The translations under genes were made by a program, and so were the position numbers. Shown piece by piece: positions 1-6,487 of a DNA stretch of 16,812 bases. Source of the stretch: Spirochaetota bacterium (GTDB lineage: Bacteria > Spirochaetota > UBA4802 > UB4802). Under the pieces are notes generated by a model. It was given only the letters and a program-made list of their open reading frames with translations. It had not been told where the DNA came from and did no database searches. Every line of letters starts with the position of its first letter. The stretch's first letter is position 1. The stretch lies in NCBI GenBank assembly GCA_018399855.1, contig JAGYNX010000015.1, positions 1 through 16,812 of the forward strand, given 5' to 3'.

Positions 1-1
1 T

Positions 2-640
2 CTTCTTGAGAATAAGATTAATGTAATGAAAAAACTGCTGAGAGAAAGTGGACAATTGTCTTCAATTGATATTACTCTCGGTGATGAAAAAAGTGCCAGA
101 ATAGAAAATCAGGATTTTTCAGCTGGCAATGAAGGCACGCTTGATGAACCTGACACTAAAATATATGATCATGGACAATCTGCTGTTGATAAAACAATTA
201 TGGTGAAAAAAGGGAAATCTTTTAATGATGTATTGCATGAGAAGTGGTCTGTGGTAAAAAATTTTCTGGTGGACTTAAAAAATAAATTTCCCAAAAATGT
301 CGAAAGCAGAAAATCATTACGCGAAAAAGCCAGTGTCGGTGAAATCGGGGTACTGCAAAAAGGAAATTCGTTTGATATAACGATTGAGAAGGATTTCACT
401 TCCTTAAATCTTTCTACTGACGTTGATACAGAAGTAAAAGAAGAACTGGAAACAGAAAAAGAAGATGTGGCACCGGTGCAGGGTGAAAACCTGGAAGAAA
501 TGTTCAGTGGTGCAGACGACAAATACGGACTGGTGGCTGACCTGTATAAACAGGGATACCCACTCGATGTCCTTGCAAGATCATCTGGAATTCCACTTGG
601 TGAATTGAAGTTGATCTTAAACCTTTCATCTTCACTGTAA
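2..640 (+). CDS. DUF6115/DUF2802-like coiled-coil protein, 3' part
   Basis: The frame is open to the left edge (codons for L-L-E-N-K-I-N-V precede the ATG at 26), so this is most likely the C-terminal part of a longer protein. The residues around that ATG look like the end of a coiled coil. A long acidic, low-complexity middle follows. The last 40 or so residues (YGLVADLYKQGYPLDVLAR, then IPLGELKLILNL) resemble the small helix-turn-helix-like tail of DUF6115/DUF2802 proteins, which usually have an N-terminal membrane anchor and often lie near flagellar or chemotaxis genes. That fits cheR 52 bases downstream. If ATG 26 is the true start, the protein has 204 residues and lacks an anchor. Function is unknown. 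The family call rests on the tail only. Confidence 0.6.
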   Translation, partial: LLENKINVMKKLLRESGQLSSIDITLGDEKSARIENQDFSAGNEGTLDEPDTKIYDHGQSAVDKTIMVKKGKSFNDVLHEKWSVVKNFLVDLKNKFPKNVESRKSLREKASVGEIGVLQKGNSFDITIEKDFTSLNLSTDVDTEVKEELETEKEDVAPVQGENLEEMFSGADDKYGLVADLYKQGYPLDVLARSSGIPLGELKLILNLSSSL

Positions 641-692
641 GGGATGTTGTTCCTTAATTCATTTGGCCCGTTAAAACCTGGAGTAAGAGTAA

Positions 693-1541
693 ATGATCGA
701 TTTTAATAGTATCAAGAGATTAACAGAAGATGAATTTAGAAATTTTGCCAGGCTTATATATGAAGAGAGCGGGATATTTCTTAAGGACGCGAAGATAACA
801 CTGCTGTCAAACAGGCTGAGGAAAAGGCTTAAGGCGTTGAATCTTGATGAATTTTCCCAGTATTATGATTATATAACCTCGTTAAAAGACAAAACAAAAG
901 AACTTGAGGCATTGTTGGATGTTGTTTCTACAAATGAGACATATTTTTTTAGAAATGAAAGGCAGTTTGAAGCACTGTCAAAATATTCTTTTCCCGATAT
1001 TGTAAAGAAAAAGCAAAAAAAAAGATTGCGGATATGGAGTGCCGGGTGTTCAACAGGTGAAGAACCCTATACCATAGCAATATGCGTACGTGAAAACATG
1101 CACCTTTTCCCGGACTGGGATATACAGATAGTGGCAACTGATATTGCACCTTCGGTTCTTGAGTTCGCCAGGGAGGGTCATTATTCAGGTAGAAGGATAG
1201 AAAAGGTATCAGCGCCACTATTGAAAAAATATTTTACCCAGAACAGGGATAACCCTGAAGTGTATACTGTGAATGACAATCTGAAAAATCTCGTTTCATT
1301 TTCTTATATAAACCTGTTTAAAAGTAAATTTCCAGATGATCTTGATATCATTTTTTGCCGAAATGTGATGATATATTTTGACAGGCAACACCAGAAGGAA
1401 CTGGTTGGAAATTTTTACAAAGTATTAAATCCTGGTGGGTACCTTTTCATAGGGCATTCTGAAACATTACATTCGCTTTCTGAGGATTTCAGCTACATGA
1501 AAATTCTTGATTCGCCGGTCTACATTCCAAAGGAGAAGTAG
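693..1541 (+). CDS. cheR: Chemotaxis protein methyltransferase CheR
   Basis: This SAM-dependent enzyme methylates glutamates on the cytoplasmic part of chemoreceptors and so sets adaptation. The 282 residues match the family length. Residues 1-75 form the all-helical CheR N domain with the basic face LLSNRLRKRLKAL used to contact receptors. VSTNETYFFRN lies near 78-88. The SAM-binding motif WSAGCSTGEEP is at 115-125, ATDIAPSVLEFAR at 148-160, FCRNVMIYFD at 221-230 and GHSE at 254-257. The start has a GGAG element about 9 bases upstream. The gene ends one base before the cheD ATG, so the two are probably co-translated. No CheB or CheC is visible here. Confidence 0.95.
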   Translation: MIDFNSIKRLTEDEFRNFARLIYEESGIFLKDAKITLLSNRLRKRLKALNLDEFSQYYDYITSLKDKTKELEALLDVVSTNETYFFRNERQFEALSKYSFPDIVKKKQKKRLRIWSAGCSTGEEPYTIAICVRENMHLFPDWDIQIVATDIAPSVLEFAREGHYSGRRIEKVSAPLLKKYFTQNRDNPEVYTVNDNLKNLVSFSYINLFKSKFPDDLDIIFCRNVMIYFDRQHQKELVGNFYKVLNPGGYLFIGHSETLHSLSEDFSYMKILDSPVYIPKEK

Positions 1542-1542
1542 T

Positions 1543-2022
1543 ATGGATTTTAAGCTGATTACGGTTGCTATTGCTGATTACAAGGTTGCAAAGAAACCTG
1601 ATATACTGAGAACTATTCTTGGTTCGTGTATTGGCATATGTGTATTTGATCCGAAAAAGGGAGTTGGTGGCCTGGCGCATATTATGCTCCCAAATCAAAC
1701 AGCTGAGGCTGTAAATCTAAAGAAATATGCTGAAACGGCAATTCCAATGATGATTGACGATATGTTATCCGAAGGAGCAGATAAGAAACAGCTCAAGGCG
1801 AAGATTGTGGGTGGTGCCACCATGTTTAAAATGGCCAGTGATTCTTTTATCGGGTCGATCGGTTTGAATAATACAAAAAGAGTGCGGGAAGTGCTGGAAG
1901 AAAACGGAATTCAGATTATCGCTGAAGATGTTGGTGGTGATTATGGCAGAACAATAGATTTTTATATTGAAAGTGGGCAGGTACGGATTAAATCTCTTGG
2001 AAAAGAAGAGAAATCTATTTAG
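1543..2022 (+). CDS. cheD: Chemoreceptor glutamine deamidase CheD
   Basis: CheD deamidates selected glutamines of chemoreceptors and in many bacteria is controlled by CheC or CheY-P. With the ATG at 1543 the protein has 159 residues. An AGGAG 7 bases upstream (1531-1535, inside the end of cheR) supports this start, whereas a longer reading from 1507 would add 12 residues unlike the family. The catalytic Cys is C29 in LGSCIG and the His is H46 in GGLAHIMLP. Their 17-residue spacing matches the known catalytic pair of CheD. KIVGGATMF follows, then the conserved GGDYGRTIDFYIESG near the end. It is tightly coupled to cheR. Confidence 0.95.
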   Translation: MDFKLITVAIADYKVAKKPDILRTILGSCIGICVFDPKKGVGGLAHIMLPNQTAEAVNLKKYAETAIPMMIDDMLSEGADKKQLKAKIVGGATMFKMASDSFIGSIGLNNTKRVREVLEENGIQIIAEDVGGDYGRTIDFYIESGQVRIKSLGKEEKSI

Positions 2023-2037
2023 GACTGGTAATTATAG

Positions 2038-2904
2038 ATGTTGAGTATGACTGGATTTGGATCTGTAGAAAAGAACACAGATCAGTTCACATTTTCCATA
2101 GAATTAAAATCGTTGAATTCAAAATTTCTTGAAATCTACACGAATATTCCAAGAATATTACGTAATGATGAGACTGTATTGACACAAATATTAAAAGACA
2201 GTTTTGACAGGGGTAAACTTGAGTTATCCATTGATATATATGAATGGAATGAAGCCCGGCCAATACACATAGATGGTGAAATGTTGAAGAGATATTACAG
2301 TGAGATATCGTCGGCTGCGTCTTCCATGAAAATTGATGCTGATGTCTCTCTGGATACGATAATCACCCTTGAAGGGGTAGTTCAACGTGAGCGATCAATA
2401 TTATCAGAGAAGTCGAGAAATGATATCTACGCATCACTTGAAAAAGTTATACAAAAAACTATTGAAATGCGAACAAGAGAAGGAAAGGCTATTAAAAAGG
2501 ACATTCAGCATTCGCTGGCTGTTATATCTGATGATGTGAAGAAAGTGTCTAAAATGGCAGTAAATATCGCAAAAAATCAATATACTCGTCTTCAGTCAAC
2601 ACTAGAATCCCTGGTAAACGCAAGGGTTGATGAATCAAGGTTGTATACGGAAGCAGCTATACTGGCTGACAAGCAGGATATAAATGAAGAGATATCAAGA
2701 CTGCAGGACCATATAAAAAAATTTAAAAGCCTGATGGGTGAGTCCGGCCAGGTGGGTAAGCAGCTTGATTTTTTGGCTCAGGAGATGTTTCGGGAAATTA
2801 ACACGATAGGTGCAAAATCAAATAGTTCTCAAATATCACACCTCGTGGTTGAAATGAAAAATCATATAGATAAGATTAGAGAGCAATGCAGAAATGTGGT
2901 ATAA
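2038..2904 (+). CDS. yicC: YicC/YloC family endoribonuclease
   Basis: The 288 residues have the family N-terminal signature SMTGFG (residues 3-8), then ELKSLNSKFLEI and RGKLEL. The C-terminal block contains DFLAQEMFREINTIGAKSN, followed by a helix ending in REQCRN. YicC proteins are RNA endonucleases; in E. coli YicC affects turnover of a small RNA. The middle (about 140-235) is helical. The gene lies 15 bases after cheD and 3 bases before remA. yicC-remA-gmk-rpoZ is a widespread gene order, which supports the call. The Shine-Dalgarno (AGGA at 2021-2024) is rather distant, and an ATG at 2047 would cut into the signature. Confidence 0.93.
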   Translation: MLSMTGFGSVEKNTDQFTFSIELKSLNSKFLEIYTNIPRILRNDETVLTQILKDSFDRGKLELSIDIYEWNEARPIHIDGEMLKRYYSEISSAASSMKIDADVSLDTIITLEGVVQRERSILSEKSRNDIYASLEKVIQKTIEMRTREGKAIKKDIQHSLAVISDDVKKVSKMAVNIAKNQYTRLQSTLESLVNARVDESRLYTEAAILADKQDINEEISRLQDHIKKFKSLMGESGQVGKQLDFLAQEMFREINTIGAKSNSSQISHLVVEMKNHIDKIREQCRNVV

Positions 2905-2907
2905 TAT

Positions 2908-3156
2908 ATGAAAACATCATTAATTAATATTGGTTTTGGGAATGCAGTGGTTGCAGAACGTGTCATTGCAGTTATTACTCCCATGTCAGCTTCTGGGAAA
3001 CGGTTAAGAGAAGAAGCAAAAGATAATAACATGTTGATTGATGCTACCCATGGAAGAAAAACCCGGGCTATAATTATCATGGATAGCAATCATGTCATAC
3101 TTTCGGCAATGCAGCCGGAAACACTTTCACACAGACTTACCAGTAATGAAAATTGA
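2908..3156 (+). CDS. remA: RemA / DUF370 family DNA-binding regulator
   Basis: The 82 residues match RemA along their whole length: LINIGFGNAVVAERVIAVITP, then SASGKRLREEA, MLIDATHGRKTRAIIIMDSNH and VILSAMQPETLSHRL. In Bacillus RemA activates matrix and osmoprotection genes and forms rings that bind repeated DNA sites through conserved arginines. Its role outside Firmicutes is poorly known. The gene starts 3 bases after yicC and its last 11 bases overlap gmk, so it is expressed with housekeeping genes. The HGRKTRA segment carries the arginines typical of the DNA-binding loop. The identity is firm; the regulatory target in this organism cannot be read from the window. Confidence 0.93.
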   Translation: MKTSLINIGFGNAVVAERVIAVITPMSASGKRLREEAKDNNMLIDATHGRKTRAIIIMDSNHVILSAMQPETLSHRLTSNEN

Positions 3157-3775
3157 TACTGTTTCAATAGTGATCTCTGCCCCGTCCGGAACTGGCAAGA
3201 CAACTCTTATTTATAAGTTGCTGGACAGGCTTGATGATCTTTCCTTTGTTACATCCACTACTACCCGGGATAAAAGATTAAGTGAGGAAGAAGGGAAAAA
3301 CTATTATTACGTATCGAATAATAAATTTCAGAAGATGATAGATGACGAAGAATTTTTGGAGTGGGCAATCGTTCACGGTAATCGTTACGGAACAACAAAA
3401 AAAGAAGTTGACAGAATTCGAGATGCCGGGAGAATTCCAGTTTTTGACGTAGATGTGCAGGGTGCTCGAATTTTAAAATCGATCATGGGTGGAGCAACAT
3501 TTATTTTTATTATTCCACCAACTTTTGAAGCATTAAAAAAACGATTAAAGAATAGAGCTACGGATTCAGAACAGCAAATTGCTACCCGGCTTGATAATGC
3601 CATAACTGAACTGAAAGAATATACAATGTATGATTATATTGTAGTAAATGATAAAATTGATTCTGCGTTATCAGATTTAGAATCAATTATTCGTACACAG
3701 ATGTTAAGTAAAAATTTTATGGAAGAAAAAGTTAGACTTATATTGGAGAACAACAATGATCATCCCTCTGGATAA
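3146..3775 (+). CDS. gmk: Guanylate kinase
   Basis: Guanylate kinase phosphorylates GMP to GDP with ATP. The ATG at 3146 (MKIDTVSIVISAPSGTGKTT) puts the P-loop at residues 12-19, as is normal, and gives 209 residues. A longer reading from 3092 would add 18 residues lying wholly inside remA and unlike the family. GMP-site and lid segments are visible: TSTTTRDKR, EGKNYYYVS, EFLEWA.VHGNRYGT, FDVDVQGA and LKKRLKNRATDSEQQIATRL. The start overlaps the remA end by 11 bases and the 3' end overlaps rpoZ by 20 bases. The gmk-rpoZ pairing is very common in bacteria. Confidence 0.96.
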   Translation: MKIDTVSIVISAPSGTGKTTLIYKLLDRLDDLSFVTSTTTRDKRLSEEEGKNYYYVSNNKFQKMIDDEEFLEWAIVHGNRYGTTKKEVDRIRDAGRIPVFDVDVQGARILKSIMGGATFIFIIPPTFEALKKRLKNRATDSEQQIATRLDNAITELKEYTMYDYIVVNDKIDSALSDLESIIRTQMLSKNFMEEKVRLILENNNDHPSG

Positions 3776-4007
3776 ATTGATCGCATATGACAAAAATCGT
3801 TACAAGTTAACCTGCGCCTCAATGAAGGCAGTAGATAAACTGGGTAATATCAGGGATTATCCTGAATCAGAAGAGGATAAGAACTGGAAGATAGTTTCAA
3901 ATATTCTCGACCTTGTGTTGAATGAAAAGATTCAACACTATGAGCCTGAAGAGGAATTCATAGAAGAATCCACAGAAGAATCCACAGAAGAATCTAAAGC
4001 AGAATGA
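3756..4007 (+). CDS. rpoZ: RNA polymerase omega subunit
   Basis: Omega helps assembly and stability of RNA polymerase and can form part of a ppGpp site. The 83 residues begin with MIIPLDKLIAYDKNRYKLTCASMKAV, which corresponds to the conserved omega segment (usually N-K-Y-x-L-V, then A-R-x), here slightly divergent. The middle contains a helix through NWKIVSNILDLVLNEKI. The tail is strongly acidic, made by repeated EEST units that come from a 12-base tandem repeat. A TTGGAG lies about 8 bases before the ATG, within gmk. The stop TGA overlaps an ATG in the classic ATGA form, but that ATG is followed by an in-frame TAG (see miaA). Confidence 0.85.
   Translation: MIIPLDKLIAYDKNRYKLTCASMKAVDKLGNIRDYPESEEDKNWKIVSNILDLVLNEKIQHYEPEEEFIEESTEESTEESKAE
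3963..3998 (+). repeat. Three 12-base tandem units inside rpoZ
   Basis: The unit GAAGAATCCACA occurs at 3963-3974 and 3975-3986, with a third, altered copy GAAGAATCTAAA at 3987-3998. The repeats stay in frame and encode EEST-EEST-EESK at the acidic omega tail. Expansion or contraction by slippage would change the tail length without breaking the frame. Confidence 0.9.
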
Positions 4008-4018
4008 GGTAGCCAGGT

Positions 4019-4921
4019 ATCAAGGCAGTAATACTTGCAGGTCCAACGGCAATAGGCAAGACGAATCTCTCAATTTCACTGGCCGGTGACCAATTTCAGA
4101 TTATTTCTGCTGATTCTGTGCAGGTATACAGGTATATGGATATTGGCAGTGGGAAACCATCCCATGAACAATGCAAAGAAGTTGTCCATTACTGTATTGA
4201 TATTACAGATCCGGATTACCGGTTCACCGTAGCTGATTATTGCAGGGAAGCGGAAGACTCATGTTATATAATAAAGCGTTCCGGTAAAATTCCATTATTT
4301 GTCGGGGGTACCGGAATGTATATTGATGCTTTCTTTGATGGTCTTTCAAATATCCCACCAGTTGATACTTCAATAAGGGATCAACTTCAGAGTAGAATGC
4401 GAGTCGAAGGCATTGATCCACTGTACAGGGAGCTTGTAGAATATGATGCTGTCTGGGCATCCCGCATACACCATAATGACAGTCAACGCGTACTTAGAGG
4501 TCTTGAAGTTTTTTTAAGTACGGGCCGCCCGATTTCTTCTTATCATGAGGGAAAGAGGGGTAATTATTCTGATGAAACACAGTACGTGGGATTGTACTGT
4601 GACAGGTTAGAACTTAAAAATCGAATAAATGACCGTGTTGATCAGATGATGAAAGAAGGATTTCTTGAAGAGGTGGAAAAATTGCGACAGATGGGATATG
4701 GTCCGGGTTTAAAATCCATGAAATCCCTTGGATACGCACAATTGCATGCATACATTGATGGTGAATACAACCTGGATGAAGCAGTTGCAAATATAAAAAA
4801 TGAAACAGCCAGGTACGCGAAGCGGCAGATGACCTGGTTTAGAAGAAACAAAAGAATAAAATGGTTTAATAAAAATCATGTTGAAAAGCTCAAGGAAATG
4901 GTGTATAATCTAATAGAGTAA
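4019..4921 (+). CDS. miaA: tRNA dimethylallyltransferase with apparent AUC start
   Basis: MiaA transfers a dimethylallyl group to A37 of tRNAs that read codons beginning with U. With the start at ATC 4019 the protein has 300 residues and begins MKAVILAGPTAIGKTNLS (initiator read as Met), exactly the usual MiaA N-terminus. The P-loop GPTAIGKT is at 8-15 and DSVQVYRYMDIGSGKP begins at 32. HYCIDITDP, FVGGTGMYIDA, QRVLRGLEVFLSTG, KSLGY and RYAKRQMTWFRR follow in family order. No ATG, GTG or TTG lies in frame between the TAG at 4010-4012 and the P-loop; the first usable one (GTG 4118) would remove the nucleotide site. GAGGT at 4006-4010 sits 8 bases before the ATC. An upstream ATG (4004) overlaps the rpoZ stop but reads ATG-AGG-TAG. 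Family identity is firm; the start is inferred, and a substitution or sequencing error is possible. Confidence 0.9.
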   Translation: MKAVILAGPTAIGKTNLSISLAGDQFQIISADSVQVYRYMDIGSGKPSHEQCKEVVHYCIDITDPDYRFTVADYCREAEDSCYIIKRSGKIPLFVGGTGMYIDAFFDGLSNIPPVDTSIRDQLQSRMRVEGIDPLYRELVEYDAVWASRIHHNDSQRVLRGLEVFLSTGRPISSYHEGKRGNYSDETQYVGLYCDRLELKNRINDRVDQMMKEGFLEEVEKLRQMGYGPGLKSMKSLGYAQLHAYIDGEYNLDEAVANIKNETARYAKRQMTWFRRNKRIKWFNKNHVEKLKEMVYNLIE

Positions 4922-5016
4922 ATTATGATTATTTCCTCAAGTATCAGATGTGAATAATTGTTGCCTATGAAATTATATAGTATTGGTATCAAATCAGGTG
5001 TTTACTGTTTAAAGAT

Positions 5017-5045
5017 TTGTTTAATTGTCACACAAGAAGTATAAT
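5017..5045 (+). promoter_or_regulatory. Sigma-70-type promoter upstream of hfq
   Basis: TTGTTT (5017-5022) and a perfect TATAAT (5040-5045) are separated by 17 bases, ending 38 bases before the hfq ATG. A second TATAAT at 5058-5063 has no matching -35 element. The surrounding miaA-hfq gap (4922-5083) is AT-rich and shows no convincing terminator or structured RNA. Confidence 0.6.
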
Positions 5046-5083
5046 AATAAAAAAAGGTATAATACATACCACGAGGTTTTAAA

Positions 5084-5323
5084 ATGCCAAAACAAACAAA
5101 AAATTTGCAGGATAGCTTTCTAAATGCCGTAAGAAAAGAGAAAATTGAGATAACAATTTATTTAATGAATGGTGTCCCAATAAAAGGAAAGGTTGTAAGT
5201 TTTGATAACTTTACCATTCTGATAGAAGTTGATAAGAAACAAAATCTCATTTATAAGCATGCGGTTTCCACATTAATGCCGGTGAAACCTGTACAATACA
5301 AAGATGAAGAGAATAATGGATAA
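5084..5323 (+). CDS. hfq: RNA chaperone Hfq
   Basis: Hfq forms a hexameric ring that pairs small RNAs with mRNAs. The 79 residues contain the Sm1 region (LQDSFLNAVRKEKIEITIYL, then NGVPIKGKVVSFDNFTILIE) and the Sm2 motif NLIYKHAVSTLMP, with the Tyr-Lys-His triad of the proximal RNA-binding face. A short charged tail (YKDEENNG) replaces the long tail of E. coli Hfq. GAGG at 5073-5076 lies 7 bases before the ATG. The gene follows miaA, as in proteobacteria, but behind its own promoter. Its presence implies sRNA-based control in this organism. Confidence 0.96.
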   Translation: MPKQTKNLQDSFLNAVRKEKIEITIYLMNGVPIKGKVVSFDNFTILIEVDKKQNLIYKHAVSTLMPVKPVQYKDEENNG

Positions 5324-5334
5324 TTATGTAAAAT

Positions 5335-6246
5335 ATGGTTAGCCTGATGAAACAACTGGTAAAAACAATACTAATAGTATTAATAATTTCAGCAGCAGGT
5401 TATTTCATATATAGTAGCGTGGTAATAATAAACGAAGGAAATATCGGCATTGCTGAAGATACGGGTGACAAGGTTGTTATACAGGTTCTTAAGCCGGGTG
5501 TAAATGTTATATGGAGATCCATAATACCCGGTCGGGTTGATGTATTGCGATTGCCGGTAAAGGGATCTTCTTTTTTCGATGTTACAATAGATATTCCACC
5601 TCTTGGTTTACTTGATAGTAAATATTATTCGATTAATGTTCCAATAGATTTTAATTATCGGTTGCAACCGGAACGTCTTTCTTTTGATCCAGGTGAATTA
5701 AAAGATGGGAAGCAATTTATAGTACGAACGGTTGAAAAAGTGGCAGCAGGTGAAATCAATAAAGAATTTTCCCGCTATTTGAGCCCTTCCTATCAAAGGC
5801 TACAGTTATTACGCCAGCAGGATGACCTGGTTGCATCGGCATTTACAAATATTAAAAACAAGTGTGATGCACTTGGTATTATGATTACAGAACTAAATAT
5901 ATCCGGTAATATAAGTTTCCCTGATAATACTGCCTATTACGAGGGTGTTCGTTATTATAACGAACTCAGGCAAATGGAAAGAAATAACAGGAAAGAGTTA
6001 CTTCAGCTTAAAAGTGATTTGAAGAAAAAAGATCTTTCCCGAGACAAGTATATAGATAAATTGGAACGAATATCAACACTTGTAAAAGATAACCCGGATC
6101 TTTTAAAGTATATTTATATTGACAAATTGGGTGGTAACGTGAAGGTTATCTTATCATCTGAAAAGACAGGTGTTCCCTTTGGATTATCACTTGAAGATAT
6201 CAAGGATGAGCAAAAAGCTTCCGGGGACATTGATAATCTACGCTGA
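5335..6246 (+). CDS. SPFH/band-7 family membrane protein (HflK/HflC-like position)
   Basis: The 303 residues start with one membrane segment (about 9-31) and continue as a band-7-like domain: VVIINEGNIGIAEDTG, VLKPGVNVIWRSIIPGRVDVLRLP, a strand-rich part to about 110 and a helix through 125-190. The C-terminal part (205-250) looks like a charged coiled coil. Such stomatin/prohibitin-like proteins assemble into large membrane rings; HflK and HflC restrain the FtsH protease. It lies 11 bases after hfq, as hflK/hflC lie downstream of hfq in enterobacteria, but only one such gene is here and similarity to HflK or HflC themselves is not evident. An ATG at 5347 (MKQLVK) is an alternative start; neither has a strong Shine-Dalgarno. 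Confidence 0.7.
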   Translation: MVSLMKQLVKTILIVLIISAAGYFIYSSVVIINEGNIGIAEDTGDKVVIQVLKPGVNVIWRSIIPGRVDVLRLPVKGSSFFDVTIDIPPLGLLDSKYYSINVPIDFNYRLQPERLSFDPGELKDGKQFIVRTVEKVAAGEINKEFSRYLSPSYQRLQLLRQQDDLVASAFTNIKNKCDALGIMITELNISGNISFPDNTAYYEGVRYYNELRQMERNNRKELLQLKSDLKKKDLSRDKYIDKLERISTLVKDNPDLLKYIYIDKLGGNVKVILSSEKTGVPFGLSLEDIKDEQKASGDIDNLR

Positions 6247-6286
6247 GTGGCAATATAAAATCCGGAAAATATTGAATTATTGATAT

Positions 6287-6292
6287 AAGGAG
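6287..6292 (+). promoter_or_regulatory. Strong Shine-Dalgarno of the 29-residue gene
   Basis: AAGGAG lies 7 bases before ATG 6300 and decides that this very short frame is translated. Confidence 0.8.
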
Positions 6293-6299
6293 TCGAATT

Positions 6300-6389
6300 A
6301 TGCCTTGTGGTAAAAAAAAGAAAAGAAGAAAGATCGCTAATCACAAGCGGAAAAAAAGAAGAAGAAAGAACAGACATAAAAAGAAATAA
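6300..6389 (+). CDS. 29-residue COX24/AURKAIP1-type basic ribosomal peptide
   Basis: This tiny gene encodes MPCGKKKKRRKIANHKRKK followed by RRRKNRHKKK, 29 residues of which about two thirds are Lys or Arg. The pattern M-P-x-G-K-K-(K/R)...H-K-R-K-K-R..R-K-N-R-H-K-K-K is that of small bacterial proteins annotated as AURKAIP1/COX24 domain, related to the C-terminus of mitochondrial ribosomal protein mS38. As I recall, a comparable short basic peptide (bS22) in mycobacterial ribosomes sits near the decoding centre. A perfect AAGGAG Shine-Dalgarno precedes it and a hairpin follows it. Most gene callers would miss it for length. Family identity is from memory but the motif is distinctive. Confidence 0.85.
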   Translation: MPCGKKKKRRKIANHKRKKRRRKNRHKKK

Positions 6390-6421
6390 TTTTATGTCAA
6401 TACAGGTTTCATGTGTGTATG

Positions 6422-6464
6422 CAAAAGAGATTGGTATTCATGTGGGTGAAACCAGTCTCTTTTG
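6422..6464 (+). terminator. Hairpin, likely intrinsic terminator after the small ribosomal gene
   Basis: CAAAAGAGATTGGT (6422-6435) pairs with ACCAGTCTCTTTTG (6451-6464) over 14 base pairs with a single G-U wobble, around a 15-base loop. The distal arm carries its own T-run and is followed by TATTTC. The stem is AT-rich, so efficiency may be modest. The symmetric A and T tracts would let it work on either strand. Confidence 0.6.
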
Positions 6465-6487
6465 TATTTCATAACAGGTGAATAATT

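Noticed and set aside
1507..1542. Longer N-terminus for CheD
   Set aside because: The 12 extra residues lie within cheR and do not resemble CheD; ATG 1543 has a good AGGAG.
3092..3145. Longer N-terminus for guanylate kinase
   Set aside because: It is wholly inside remA in another frame; ATG 3146 gives the standard P-loop position.
4118..4921. miaA starting at GTG 4118
   Set aside because: This start lies inside the DSVQVY motif and removes the P-loop, which is encoded in frame just upstream.
4922..5083. Possible small RNA or terminator between miaA and hfq
   Set aside because: It is AT-rich, with no stable hairpin followed by a T-run; only the promoter is supportable.
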